Assembly: GCF_002443255.2 (NCBI RefSeq) | Contig: NW_019211460.1 | Location: 27,748,481 to 27,812,480, forward strand | Direction: 5' to 3' | Length of the DNA: 64,000 bases | Source of the DNA: Varroa destructor | Lineage: Eukaryota > Arthropoda > Arachnida > Mesostigmata > Varroidae | Shown: positions 49,901 to 62,375 of the stretch, piece by piece | How the letters are laid out: each line of letters starts with the position of its first letter | Numbering within the stretch: position 1 is the first letter of the stretch | Notes under the pieces: generated by a model | The model's database searches: none | What the model was told of the DNA's origin: nothing | The model's input: the letters and a program-made list of their open reading frames with translations, nothing else | Made by a program: the position numbers and the translations under genes

Positions 49901-52900
49901 CCCATATTTAATTAAAGGATAGTTTTCTATGATTTTCGAGCGAGGAGCGCCGTAACTACGTATGATATCTAAAATCAAGAAGCTGAGATCGTTGTACAAG
50001 ATACTGCTTTTTCCTATCAGTTATCGATTATTTCTTGTCGAGACCTTTCGAAAATCCTGTAATGCCTGATCGAAACGAAAACCATAAGCTACAACACTCC
50101 TCTGAGTTATGTCAGTTAGCACTGACCGTGAGATTATAATTGGTATTTTCGGTTTTAATTTATATATATGACGCGTAATGAAAGTGCTTATTGCTAACAT
50201 TTACTTACATTTGCTGTTAGGTGGTAGTAGATAAAATACGCAGTACATGGAATATATATACAGTCATAATCATAGAAGTATAAAGATAACAGGAACGCTT
50301 GCTGAACGAATCACGTGGAAAAAGCGTTTTTCCCTTCTAGGATTTATGAATGTCTACGGATGTAAAGAAGCGTCATGTAGACATCAAGGCTAGTCTGACC
50401 GCATTATCCATGAGGCATGCTGTAATTTTCTTCAACTCTCGAATTATTTTCCTTATGGGTATCTCCTACCCAAATTTTCTCACGGGTGTCCTGGCGGTCG
50501 AAAGTCGATGAAGTAGCTCTTTAACTCAAGGAGTAACTTTCGCTGCAAAAGGCGAGACCTCGCTGGCATACAATGAGCTTCATTGTCGTTAGTTTTTGCT
50601 TGAGAAGACGATCACGATTCTCAAAAGCTGCCAGCCTATGTATTTCCGTATCTAGATATATTCATTGACACTTATCACGCATGTACAGCAGTTATGTTAT
50701 CCTTTCTTATTGTGCTCTGAGCAATAATGGTAAACTTCAGCCAGCGCTGCAAGAACTGATTACCGATATTCACCTATAAATAAGTATAGGGTTCAAATAT
50801 GCATTTGCGGTAGGCACGTATGGCACGAAATAGGTACACATGAAAACATACAGTGGCACGAGTGCACTATCAAGGTCATATGTCGTGTACATTGTCGCCC
50901 GGCTAAAACATTGAGATGATACAAGCTACTTTAAACGCAAGAGTCTCGTTGTGGTTGATTAACTTCAGGCGGCCTTGTAGCCTATCACAAAACGTTCCGC
51001 TTGAAAGTTCGTTTTACTATGCCGAACCTATTATAGGTTGTAGCGATCGCTCACTGCAAAAACCAGTCTCTTAAAAGACTAACACCTAGGTGGCTCGCGT
51101 ACGTTGTTAACATTTTTACTGGATTAAGCTTTTATTTATTCGATGAACACAAGTTGACACATTAACTTTTTTTTAGTTAAGTAGTCTTTCAAGCATTATG
51201 CGCTGCTTTTCACGTAAAGGTCGATAAGGCTGAATTCAAGTTGATCTGATCTGAGATCGGACTACGGATGGGTATTCTATGACACTTTGCGATGAAACAT
51301 CCTGCATCCAACATTTGCATTGTTTTATTTTGTGAAACTCCACCCATGAAGAACGACATCGTCAAGCTGTTATTAAATTAACCAATTATTGCTATCATTA
51401 GATAATAAAAGTATGCGATTTTCCATCAAATAAAATATTACCTCTTGGCAAAGAATGCCACCGGTTACGCTGGCGCTTCTTGTCGGTTGTCTGAATCCAA
51501 ACGGGGGCCTTATTTATATGCATTATAGGTTACATTAGTGTTTAATTTAGTTTTTGTCTATTGGAAGAATAATTTCGTAACTAATAGTATAATATTTGAT
51601 TGTTCAGCCATTTTTACGGATAATAGGTGATAATAATTTCCGGTTTTTTTTTTAACAATTACGAATGTTACATGGCTAGTTGATTCAAGTGTGAGATTGG
51701 TAGTAATTTAGTTCTATTTCATTTAAAATTTTTTACATAATTTTAAAGTCCTAAAAGCAAAATATTGACAATGAATATTTGGCATGTCGGCTTGCACGCG
51801 GATGCATAATGATCAACGCTTTATGCACTGATTCGTATGCAGAAATTGATTTGTCACTCTTAATCAGTAAGAACCTCGTTCGCTGTCACGACGCTAAATG
51901 GGAAAAAAAAAGAAACAGTCAAAGGGAAAAATATTCTAAAATCTCATTTCTGGATAATGCCGTTGTCACAGTAGTTTCTGGGCCTTATATGAATGGTTCC
52001 GATACAAATACAACACCATCTACTGTTAGTAAATAAAAAATGATTGCAACATTTGAAGTCGTTCTGTGACAACATCTCTGCTTAATGGTCTTCTATTTGA
52101 ATGGTTCCATTTGTAAAATTATACCGTCCTCCTAATGATAAGCTTCGACAAAGCCAAAACTAAATATATAGAAATAGGTTTTAAAAGGTTTAGAGACAGA
52201 TATTTTTGTTCACTTATTATTAGGAATAATGGTTAGGTGTTCATAAAAAATGCTCGGAAAAACCTGAAAAAGGGACTTAATGTTACACTAATTGACGCTT
52301 CGATAAACGCGCTGTCAACGTCATTTCTAGTTATTTTCACTACTCAATGTTTAGTACGATAGGATGTATAGATGGTAGAATGCAGGCTGCTTGTCTTTAA
52401 GAAGGAACCTTACCAGTGCTTTACTTGCCATACTCGAGATAATAACAGTTCGTCACGCCTACGAATCAGAACAGCGAGCAAAAGCATTTTTTTTTTTAGT
52501 CCTAACAGGGGATTTCCGGGCGGCAACCCGCTTTCCCAATCTTTTTATGAGGTATCAGTTGTTTCGAAGAATTAAAATTGACCTGTTCTTCATAAAAATC
52601 ACTACTACGCCTACATTACCACATTCATTTGCATAATTAATTTTAGCAGATCAAATACACACATGCACACGTCATAAAATGCATATGCACATAAATATGC
52701 ACACGTTCTCGGTCGGAAAGACCCCTAGTCTAGGCTTATTGCAGAAGCCGATTTTAGAATCGACCCACTCCATCCTTGAGCTCATGAACTACATATATGT
52801 TTCATCCTTCCAACATTCGCAAGATCATCCCTGCACTTTCCTTCGTTCATTTCTAACAGGTATGCACCAAGGTTATATTTTTTTTTCATTTGACGTTCGG

Positions 52901-55727
52901 AAAGGTAGGTCGCAAGCCTGCCACTTCGGCGCCATCGCATGAAACAGAAAGCGACGCTTCAAATACTGCCAAGACTCGTTTGGCTACAAATATGATTTTC
53001 CTTTATTTATCGTTATTGTGGCCATTATCATCGTTTGTTGGGTAAATAAAGTCACACTGTCTGAAATAGGCTGGTATGAGTGAGTGCATCGTCAAGAATA
53101 ACCTTAGGTCAATTAAAAGTCAACCTGGTATATTTTGATAACTACCATAAAAGCAGTATGCACGGAAACGTTTTTCAATACGACTAAATAAAACTATTAG
53201 CCGTTAACGAAGCTACATCTACAGGAGCTACTGGGGTCCACCAGGTATAATCTATTTTCACAGGGTAAATTTCAAGTTACCAAATTCGAGTCAAGTAAAG
53301 CAGGACTTTTTTGTTTAGCATAATACCAGCTAATATCATCATACCAACTTATGGTCAAAAACCCTTTCAAAGCTTTTTTTTTTTAGTACGATGTCTGGTT
53401 CGTGTCTCGTTCGTTTAATTTGTGAACGCCTAAATACGAGAGCTGGCTTATTGCATAGCACGCCATAATCTTGCTTTTCAATGTTGGACTTTCTAAAGTC
53501 GTAATCACTGTATAATCCCGGATTTAATACACCGGTTTTGGCATTTTAATGAGGATGTTTGACCGCTACATGTTTGCACACGCGTCTATGATGGTAAAAT
53601 AAAAATGTTACCTCATTCTAAGGTAGTCTGCGTTTGAATGTATACGCAGTGGGATTAAATCCTCCGTAGACCGTTTGCTAGTAGCACCTATAGCCCAAAT
53701 AGATTTAGTTTACAATGAGCCAGTGCATAGACAAGCGGATGGAATTAGTGGCTCTTATCGAAGGTTTATTTATGATTTGATAGATTTTATACGCACAGGC
53801 CTTGCGATTATCGGTGTCATTGGTAAAATCGTCAGCTGCCAAATATGCCTTTTGGCTTTTCATTTTCCTTTTGCTGGAATTTCTAGCCTGAAATTTTTCA
53901 AATCAGAATTCTTGCTACCACAGGATTCTTGGAAGAAGTGTACGCTCTGCATAATCCCGCCTACAATTAAGAACCCTGACAAAAGTATCCGTGGGTTACT
54001 TCAATTGTTTACTGCACTATCTTTAGATGGTCGATTAATATTACCTTAATGTGGGCGCCTGGAGCTGCGGTCTGCTTAATCTGTTTTGACGAAACAGGCG
54101 TCTCGCGGGTTTGTTTATGCACGCTACTCTGCTTCATTCATCAGATGTAAAATGGTGATTTATTAGAAGACTGTCTTTAATCGACGCTCTGTGACAAAAT
54201 CTCGGACCGTTGGGTTTAACCATGATAATATTGTGTTTAAATTTATGCTTCTATGAAAATACTCTAGATATAGTAACAGTAAAACTAACGGAGGGACGAA
54301 ATTAGAGCTGGCGTAGCCCTATTTAGCTCGAACGTTAGCGGTTAGTATCTGCTACCGTACAGGTTCCCTACATCCCTTTTCTTATACTAAGGTCTATCAG
54401 TCAGCTAATTTCAGTGTGAGAAAGAATGGAACCAAACCGTCTAAAAAACAGTCTTATTTCAAAAAACGTTTTTCGCTATAACAAGAACAAGTATTCAATA
54501 CAGGGACATAAATATACTTTTTAGGAGTTTATAAAACCTAAAAGCTTTGTAATGTCATATTAAGTTTTCTAAGAACTCCAAGGGTTCTTCCTTTGAATCT
54601 TCACCAATTAAAATCGTCTTGGTATCCGATGATATTTGGCAGATCAGCGACTTAGAAAAAAATTTAGTGCATATTCTAGATTTTTTTTTTTATCAATCCT
54701 GTATAGGTATTCATTACGAGAAACTTTCGGTCGTGTTCGTCGACAAACCGCTGCCTTGGGGGTCAAATCAGCAAGGTCGCTTTACCTTACTGAAAATTTC
54801 CGCTGCGCGAGACAAGAAGTAATTTTCTAAATAGATACTTATTATTTCGCTATATAAAGGCACCAGCTCGTCATTTTTCACTGTAAAACACGACATGCGC
54901 CAATTGGTTCCAACATATGACTAGTGCAAGGGCGCCTTTGTCCAATTTACCAATCTTAGATAGCCTTGCCTGCCTTCCTTCAGTGCGCAGGCAACGTGTT
55001 TCAAGTTAGAAGAGTGCGGTCCTGGTGTATCTCATGGTAAGGTCTTGCCTATAGGAAATTAATAAGGGAGCTCTTCTATAGCACGACTTATATTTCGGTT
55101 GATTTATGAAAGGCCTCTCTTTCGTACCTCGTTTCGTACTCCTTTGAGATGTTTTTATCATGGAAATATTGGAGACTAGTTTTATCTAATTCCTGCAAAA
55201 TGTATCATTACCTGCATTTTGAATTATTTACGAAATAAAAACAAATAATCTTTGCTTTTTATTTTATTGATTTGCTTTTTCGATAACTTTTGTTCATAAG
55301 TGGCCACGTTACGAATTGAGCACCTCTAAGTTGAAAATTCCGATGGCATCAAAGGCTAAACTGTTTTCCCGACGTAAAAGGCCTGCTGTCCGTGTCTTTC
55401 CGTCTTTGGTTGTTTACTCACAAGAATAATAATAATAATCAGTCTGTGTTGGTTACCGGAAATATATCCATGTATACACAGATGGATATATATTAACACA
55501 AAGCAGACACGTATACGTAGTTGAAACCGTAAAAATTTTATATAACGTTAAAGTAACAAAAGTATGAGGTTTACAGTTGAATTTCTCAATTGCGACTTGT
55601 ATACCGGGCATATTTCCACTTACCGAAGGGGTTCTCTTTTTGTAACCACTAACCGTTTTATGCACTAATAACTCCTGGTAATTTATGATACCTTGCAGTA
55701 ATTAATGTGCTAACGCTCATGTTTGAA
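49901..55727. other. No convincing gene
   Basis: Open frames up to 124 codons (53675-54049, +) have no motif, splice or composition support. Short A and T runs only. Confidence 0.4.
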
Positions 55728-55800
55728 CTAGAGACGGCCGTATGCTTTTGTTCTGCATGACAACGCACTCAGGTGTGCATAAGCGACCAAGACAGTGCCG
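55728..55800 (+). mobile_element. Possible mariner transposase fragment
   Basis: CGTATGCTTTTGTTC followed, after an apparent one-base loss, by CATGACAACGCA reads like the mariner RxxLLFxHDNA motif around the second catalytic Asp. A few codons later comes ATKTV, as in mariner transposases. Beyond this the match fades. Very short, so uncertain. Confidence 0.3.
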
Positions 55801-56694
55801 CCCTCCAGAATACCAGATGACATAACCTATAAACCCCAAATGCGTAATCGATTCTAATTGTTAGTTTCGAAAGAATTTGATCTCGATCTCCTCGTTTAAG
55901 TATGAAGTATACCTTTGTCCTATTCTATTTACCATGCACATTTGTAAGGTCATGAGGCATATTTATGAGCCGATCATCTTAGCCGCCTTTTCTAGCGTAT
56001 GGGACGGTCGTATGAGCCTTAAAAAAAAGCCTGTTATACGGTTGCATGTAGATCATTTGTAGGAGAGCAACATACACAAGTTCATTTTTTCACGTTTGCA
56101 CGCAGCGAGTGTCAATTGTTCAGGTGTTTAATGCATCAGCCGTAATTTATTCCAGCCGATACGTTACCTGGTTGATGCAGGTCTTTTTTAACTTTTAGTG
56201 AATTTATAATTGCTTTTATGTTCATACAAATCACTTATTTTTCTAGATTGTGTTGGAAATTGACTCCTATATCTAGATTTGTCGAGAGGCATTAGCAGAC
56301 GTTCGTTTCTTCGGCTGTTTGAATATTATGATATGCTACATACGGAGAGTCCTTTCTGATGTACGGATCCACTAAGAATAGACGATTATTAAGAGTTTCG
56401 TTAAATTTCTCAGTTTGCGATGAAAGTGGCGGTGGCTTTATCATAAATTTACTATTTTATTGGCACGTGTTATGTATATATGAGCGTCAAGGCGTTCAAA
56501 ATGACTATATTGCTAGGCTTCATACCCATGTACCACCTTGCAGCTAGCTGATCTACTGTTGCACTGTTATCGTCCACTTAATCAGTAACTGCCACGTTGT
56601 CCTTTCGCACGAATAGTGTATCATGCAATCGTTAACTAAGTCTTTATTGGTTTGTCACCTACGTAACCGTATACGCGTAATGCACACGCATTTA

Positions 56695-56733
<39 letters not shown>

Positions 56734-57819
56734 TCCACGTATAATATCGAAATCCTAAAAAACTATTTGGTCAGGATATAAGTAAGCATAAGTGATGGGA
56801 ATGAAGATATAGCTAAAATGAAACCGGTCGTCGCCTGCTCTTATCGGTTAACGAAGTTGCTTGTTCCATTTTGCCAGAAGCCTTTAGATTTAGGATTCGA
56901 GATATTCGTTCAGTCAGTTTATGGCGTCTTCTTTAGCGATCGTGTGATAATTCATCGGTACTGTACCTGAAAAATATGGTAGGGGCAAAAGAAGCTTGTA
57001 TTCTAGTTTTAACAAAATGACTTTACAGTCTAATATTCTGCTGAAGAAGCCGATTGGGTCTCTTCTGACGAACCGCCTTGGTCATTCGCGGCAACTGGGT
57101 TTGATTAGAAAGAAAAAGGTTTTGTGCATTTCGACGACAATACGACTAATCTAACACTAGTTTGTTTGGTAACCATCAAACATATAACAGTAACTGGCCG
57201 TCTGCCTTCGTTCAGACTTATTCTACGGAGGGTTCCCGAAACGTACGCAAAATTACGCTCCCAGTCCTATCGTCAACCGCACCGAAAGTTCTTATCGCAT
57301 CATTCGTTATTATTAATGGTTATGTTAGTGACAGTGCATGAGTGCATATCCTATATATAATGACGCTTATATCAATATAGGTATTCTCCCTACGAGCACA
57401 AACGGCCATATTCTTACCTTCAGATTGTTATATTCCGACATATAAAACGAGTGTTATTGCCGAAGTTAACTCAGAATAGCCACAATCTTAGCGATGGCAT
57501 AAAATGCATATGGCTACGCATGTTCTACGTAGGCTCTCATTGTTGAACAAAGGCTTAGAAATACCTCCGACCTACTGAGCCGATCCACTTGCTGACCCTG
57601 AGTTAAAAACACTCGAAAGGAGCCAGCGGCGTTATCTAAACTTGTTAACGTCTTGCCCAATACGGCTAGAGGCATAAATCCTATACAATTTATCTGGGTA
57701 AAAAAAGTTGTTATTATTATTATTAGGCCTAACTGCCAGAATTAGAACTGCGCTAAGCACCGTTATTCTGGGTCAACATTTCGTCTGCAGTCACTGATAA
57801 AACGACACCATTTCTGGGC
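55801..57819. other. No convincing gene; microsatellites
   Basis: Holds (TA)n at 56698-56731 and an ATT repeat at 57709-57725. Frames at 56359-56547 and 57124-57360 have no support. Confidence 0.35.
56698..56731. repeat. (TA)n microsatellite
   Basis: About 16 uninterrupted units. Confidence 0.95.
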
Positions 57820-58300
57820 TATCAGCTGCGTAGTCTCCCAAAACGTTGGCGGATACTCGACCAGTCAAACTGTCGAGAAAACGTTTGATATTTTCTTATG
57901 CTGTCGCCACTGGTCCGTCAGGATCTCTAGTTTAAGATTTCGCCTACACTCGGCTGGAAGTGACAGGAACACTCCTAGTGATCCCACAACCATTTCTTCC
58001 TGGCTAAGGTAGCTTTGACCGGAACAAGTAACAGTGTCACATCAACGCCAAGCTTTCCAAACGTGCCCCCGCAAGATTTACTTGCGTGACATAATAACGT
58101 AACAGTTGGCCTTTACGGATTACACAAACAAGCGAACCTTTGCACTGTTTTAATAGTGTATGACATAGGCATACAACGAGCGCACTTCGCAAGGACTTAA
58201 GGTCCTTAGAGTGTAGATGCTCAAGTTGATACCCTGTCACAAGTTTTAGTTTCCACAAAATGACAATAACACAGTAACTTTGCGAAGTGATCTGCCGGCA
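57820..58300 (-). mobile_element. Decayed mariner transposase, C-terminal part, minus strand
   Basis: Reading the minus strand, in order: RKGQLLRYY near 58100-58125 (family pattern RKGxLLxHD), LESLAL near 58046-58063, YLFRSK at 58013-58030 (family pattern DYHLFRS), a KKWLWD stretch near 57979-58001, and a sequence near 57827-57854 matching the family's LPxRWEKxVA region at nucleotide level. The HPPYSPDLAPS segment between LESL and HLFRS is deleted, and several stops and frameshifts are present. Opposite orientation to the copies at 61-62 kb. Inactive. Confidence 0.5.
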
Positions 58301-60599
58301 ACTAGCGATGCTAGAACACGTATTTTGTCTTAAGGATATTTGAGGGCTTACGACCCGATCCAAAGAACGGTTATGAGCATCATGCCCTACTACTAATTAG
58401 CTCAAGCATATACACGTTGAACGCAAATACAAAGTGCCAGGCAGAGTATTATGGTTAGAAGGTGCCGCGATAAAACACCTGGGGATCCAACCTTTTTTTG
58501 TAGTGGATTTGATTAGTGAGCTGCCTAAAGGTAGGCGGTAAGCTAAAGAAGGTTGCAGTGGCCGTTGAGTGGAAATTGAGTCATGCTCGTATAGACACGT
58601 TGGTAGGCCGTACAGCATCTATGCCCAGCATTTACCCCCTTCTGTCTCAAGAGAAGTTTGATATTTCTTAGTCCAACAAGGTTTCTTTTTTTTATAAGAA
58701 TCTTGCCTGCCAGCGTTGTTTCTAGCTGCCAGCTACTATTGAAGCCGGTCAGTTACGGACCAAGGCCCAAGGGTCCGGAATCCATGGCCTAGTGCGTCAG
58801 AGGTCCAAAACACCAAACGAACACTTCAGTAACATAGCCTGCTCTGTATAGTACAATAGCACTTAAAAACAAATAAAACTTTGTGAGCTGGGTGACTACG
58901 TCTCTTTTGGCTATGCGAGGAATTCCTGCTCATGGGACATTGTCGTTCCATTCTTCCAGAACCTTCACGATGTGACTTAAGCCAGACTGGGGCTTAAACG
59001 ACGAGCATCGATATCGATATATGCTACAGTGTATGAAAATATCCTTAGGTACTATATACGGCTTTCTAATCGGCGCCATCAACTAGGTGCCGTGCCTAAT
59101 GATCTCGTAGAAAATTAATAAGTCCGGAAATTGTTGAATTTTGAAAGGCAAGTGAGTTACTATTGCTTGGTTGAAACGGGTGTACGCCGTAATTTCTTTG
59201 CCAATTCCGACGACAGGAGAAACTGTCGCATGTTAATAGTAGTGGTAATTAATAGGCCTAACAAACTCTACGCTAAGCATACAAGTATAAAAATGTGTTA
59301 TAAGTAACGGCCGGTACGATGAGCGGGATATCATTTTGGTAATTCGGTGACTCCGTTTGAGACTTTCCATGCAGTCTTTGTACGTGTTAGCCCATCGATT
59401 TGTTTAGGATTTTTAACTTGCTGTCAACTCGAAATTGGGCCCAGCAGAAATCTTACGTGCGCAGGGTAGTTGAACGAACGGTAGCAAGTGTTCAACTACT
59501 AGTGTTCCATGATTTTTCTTAAAAAGGTATTTGCGTGTTAAAACAATGCTTTGAGAATTATTGGCAAATGGGTGAGGTCCTAAATTGAACCTTTAATTGC
59601 AGTAGATGACGGTGCTATTCATTAGGTATGACTATTAAGAGTAACAATTTTAGCGTGTGCAAACGAATGTCTTCGAGTGATCTTTTTAGATACGGTCTTA
59701 GGGAATATATGAACGTTAATCCCGAGTGAATTATTTTGCAAGGAAAATGTTGCACTTATAATAGTATACTGTGTTAAGTAATACTACTTCAATTTGTCAA
59801 TGAAAGGACCAAAGCGCTTCACGAACTATTGAACGTTTTCAAATAAACTGAGAAGATATGGTCATTTGCGAATTCTGCACAAATAGATGTGGGCAAGAGA
59901 AACTACTTTTCGTATTCTAAACAATCTAAAATTCGCTTACTCTCCTGCTAATGTAGCTGCCAACTGCCTAAGGTTATTTTAAACGATGTATAGCGGTATC
60001 TGTATGGTATCGGAGAAAAGTGGTTTTCCAAGAAAATCCTATTTAAATAAAAAGTCTAATAATAATAATAATAATTGGTAATTATGTTAGTGAAGCGTAC
60101 GTATATATTAATTATTCGTAGTTTGAAAAGGTGTTGCCATTTCAACAAATGTTGACTGATTACTCGATCTTTCGTTACTCTCGATGATTGCGTCGCTTTA
60201 TAGGGAACACCAAGTACTGCTTTGAAGTTGCAAATCAAACGATACGTCCAGATTAACTTATACCGGGAATAGTGGTTTATTGATGCTGGACTATATAAAT
60301 TGTATACGTGTGCTACTTTAAAATCCCGTCTCTTTATTAGGCTTTGTCAGCATCCAGTAAAACAGATATATGGAATCAAAAAAGTGCAGACCAAGACGTC
60401 CGCATGCCCACCATAAGCATGTATTTAGATTTAACCGATTCTTTGCCTATTAGATTCAATTACTCTGTTAGCAGTTGTCAGGTCTAGTATTATTCAACAG
60501 TCGTATTTGCCTCTGAAAATAACAGTTGGTCGACAAGATCAGAGAGAGAGAGGGAGAGTGATGGGGAGAAGGATAGTAGAAACTGCAAAGAGACAAAAA
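58301..60599. other. No convincing gene
   Basis: The upstream end of the minus-strand mariner may extend to about 58.6 kb but is not recognisable. AAT repeats lie at 60057-60074 and an AG repeat at 60541-60558. Confidence 0.35.
60541..60558. repeat. (AG)n microsatellite
   Basis: About nine AG units with one interruption. Confidence 0.85.
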
Positions 60600-60752
60600 C
60601 TAGGGCACCTTCATTAAGGTGTCTTCGTTGAAATAAGTGCGGGAAGCTGCTGGCTGGTTGTCTTTAGCCAGGATGGCAAACGAGCCAGGAGTCTCGGCAA
60701 GGGCTGCCTTGACAATTTCAGTCAGTTCAACCAACGAAGTTTGAGCCAAGGC
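60600..60752 (-). other. Coding-like 50-codon frame, unknown; terminal exon or gene remnant
   Basis: The minus strand is open for 50 codons to TAG. Third positions are about 60% G+C, well above the flanks, and amino-acid composition is natural (LVELTEIVKAALAETPGSF, later RTYFNEDTLMKVP). The upstream edge is an in-frame TAA just before AAG|CC, with no good pyrimidine tract, so either a weak acceptor or a truncation sets the boundary. No AATAAA follows closely. The plus strand is also open here but gives a less natural peptide. Family not recognised; it is not mariner. Confidence 0.35.
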
Positions 60753-60989
60753 TTATTTTTGCAGCAACCTTCACTCTTACGGTATAGTTCTGGTACTAAG
60801 TTTATTATTTCAAAATTATGTCAAATGTCTACGCCTGTTATAAATGCTGACTTGAAAGCATATCCATTGCCCAAGTATTCATAATTTCTCGAGTCATTTC
60901 ATCATGAAGCACGTCACTAGATTCGCTGTTTTATAGGCGTAGCTATACTAACTTTTAAAGCGCTCTTTTCACTGTATCAGAATGCTGTT

Positions 60990-61940
60990 ATGTTATTGTG
61001 TTGTGCCGTTTCCACTTGAAGGAACTACTCAAAGATGCATGTTTTTAGATGGAAATAGAGTACATCTTCGATACATTTTGTGCTGTGTATTTCATCGAGC
61101 TAAAGCGCCCTCGGCAAAAGGACTGCACGCAAGAGGTTTGCTAAATTTCAAAATGGTATCCGGGACCTAAAGGATGCTCTTCGCTCTGGCCAACCGTTTG
61201 AGTTCACTAACGACTAACTGAAAGCGCCTTTAACGGCAGAGAGCTAACAAAACTAAAAAATCGGCCGAAAAAAACTTGAAACTAGGAGACCGTTCTTAAT
61301 CACCTCAAGTTCTTTGAGTCAGATATTTCAAGCTTGACTACCTTGTAAAATCTCCGAACCCAAGAAGGGGTCACGGCTTAAGTTCGTATCTTAACATCAT
61401 TCTAATATCGAGCGTCACGCGGCCACAGCGACCGAGATTTTCGCACAGAGAAGTGGTGTCTGTACAACACCATGAAGCGGCTTTTAGAAGAAAACCAAAG
61501 CCTTAAGTCTAATTAGATCTACATCCGAACAAAGCTACGCTTTGCGTTTGATAGGACTAAGGGCCTGATTAGCCAAACATTCTCCACTGCGAGGCGTGAA
61601 GTGATTGGCAAGTTGATTTGGCCCAGTTAAATCGAGTCAATCAGGCCGCTGAAGAGAAAAGACCCAACATATGAGATCAGGTCGTCGGGCCCTATGACGA
61701 CACGACGTTACACACGCTAAATATCATCAAAGCTGCGCTCCCAGATTTTGAATAAGAGGTTTCATTACACTTTTTATATCCCCTGAACCGCATACGCTAA
61801 GGAATTTCCATCTTCTTCGTGTACTGGCAAATGATATTAGGAGCCACCTATTTGAAAAAAGACATAACTGGACCCACTCAGCATCGAAACCAAGCTTAAA
61901 GATACCTGGCAAAAAATAATTAGTTGACAGATGAAAAAGA
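60990..61940 (+). mobile_element. Decayed mariner (DD34D) transposase pseudogene
   Basis: Nearly the whole transposase can be followed across three frames. In order: an N-terminal HLRYIL-type stretch (about 61070); RFAKFQNGIRDLKDALRSGQ (from 61134); TVLNHLKFFES (about 61290); EKWCLYNTMKR (61448-61480); LNRVNQAAEEKRPN (about 61630); DDTTLHTLNIIKAALPDFE (about 61700-61750); NFHLLRVLANDIRSHLFEK (about 61800-61860); and DTWQKII (about 61905). Of the catalytic acids, the first (GDEKW) is replaced by Thr and the third (PSDYH) is lost; the second Asp is kept. Many stops and frameshifts show an old, inactive copy. Terminal inverted repeats were not identified. Confidence 0.85.
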
Positions 61941-62249
61941 ATATGAACAATAACTGGAAATACATAACAACAATGTTACAAACATAAAAAAATATAATCA
62001 CACTATTCAGTAGAATATGCGCGGGAACACAATCCTATATGCACAGTAATACTGCTACTTTGTTAATGTTATGCTGTGATTATGCATCATATTAGGTACG
62101 GAAAGCAACGGTAGGTGTGTCAAATTTTCACGTTCCTCTTTGCGTTTGCGCTTACCTTTCCAAACCATTCTTTTTCTCTATAAGTTCACGGTAGTTGTGT
62201 TGCGTCATAAGTAATATTTTATTCAAGTTCAGGTTTCAAAGACAGATGT

Positions 62250-62375
62250 TCCCGGTAAAAAAAATTTAATAGCATCGTGGAACTGGAAAATGCACCTCGC
62301 TTCGGTTGGCCATGCGAAGTCAATGAAGACTGCCTGAAGGCACCTTCGCAGGAGAACGTCCAGCATGTAACACGT
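62250..62375 (+). mobile_element. Second mariner transposase fragment (HTH region)
   Basis: KKFNSIVELENAPRFGWPCE followed by VNEDCLKAPSQENVQHV corresponds to the conserved KF..G.F.LE.APRSGRP.E...D.LKAL..E region of mariner transposases. An upstream stop and loss of all later domains show that only this piece survives. It repeats a region also present at 61.13-61.25 kb, so it is a separate insertion of a related copy. Confidence 0.7.

Noticed and set aside
53675..54049. 124-codon plus-strand frame compared with the 38-50 kb family
   Set aside because: It lacks the I-L-x-F-K-L-x-C-L and LL-x-A-x-E-x-T blocks. No other support.
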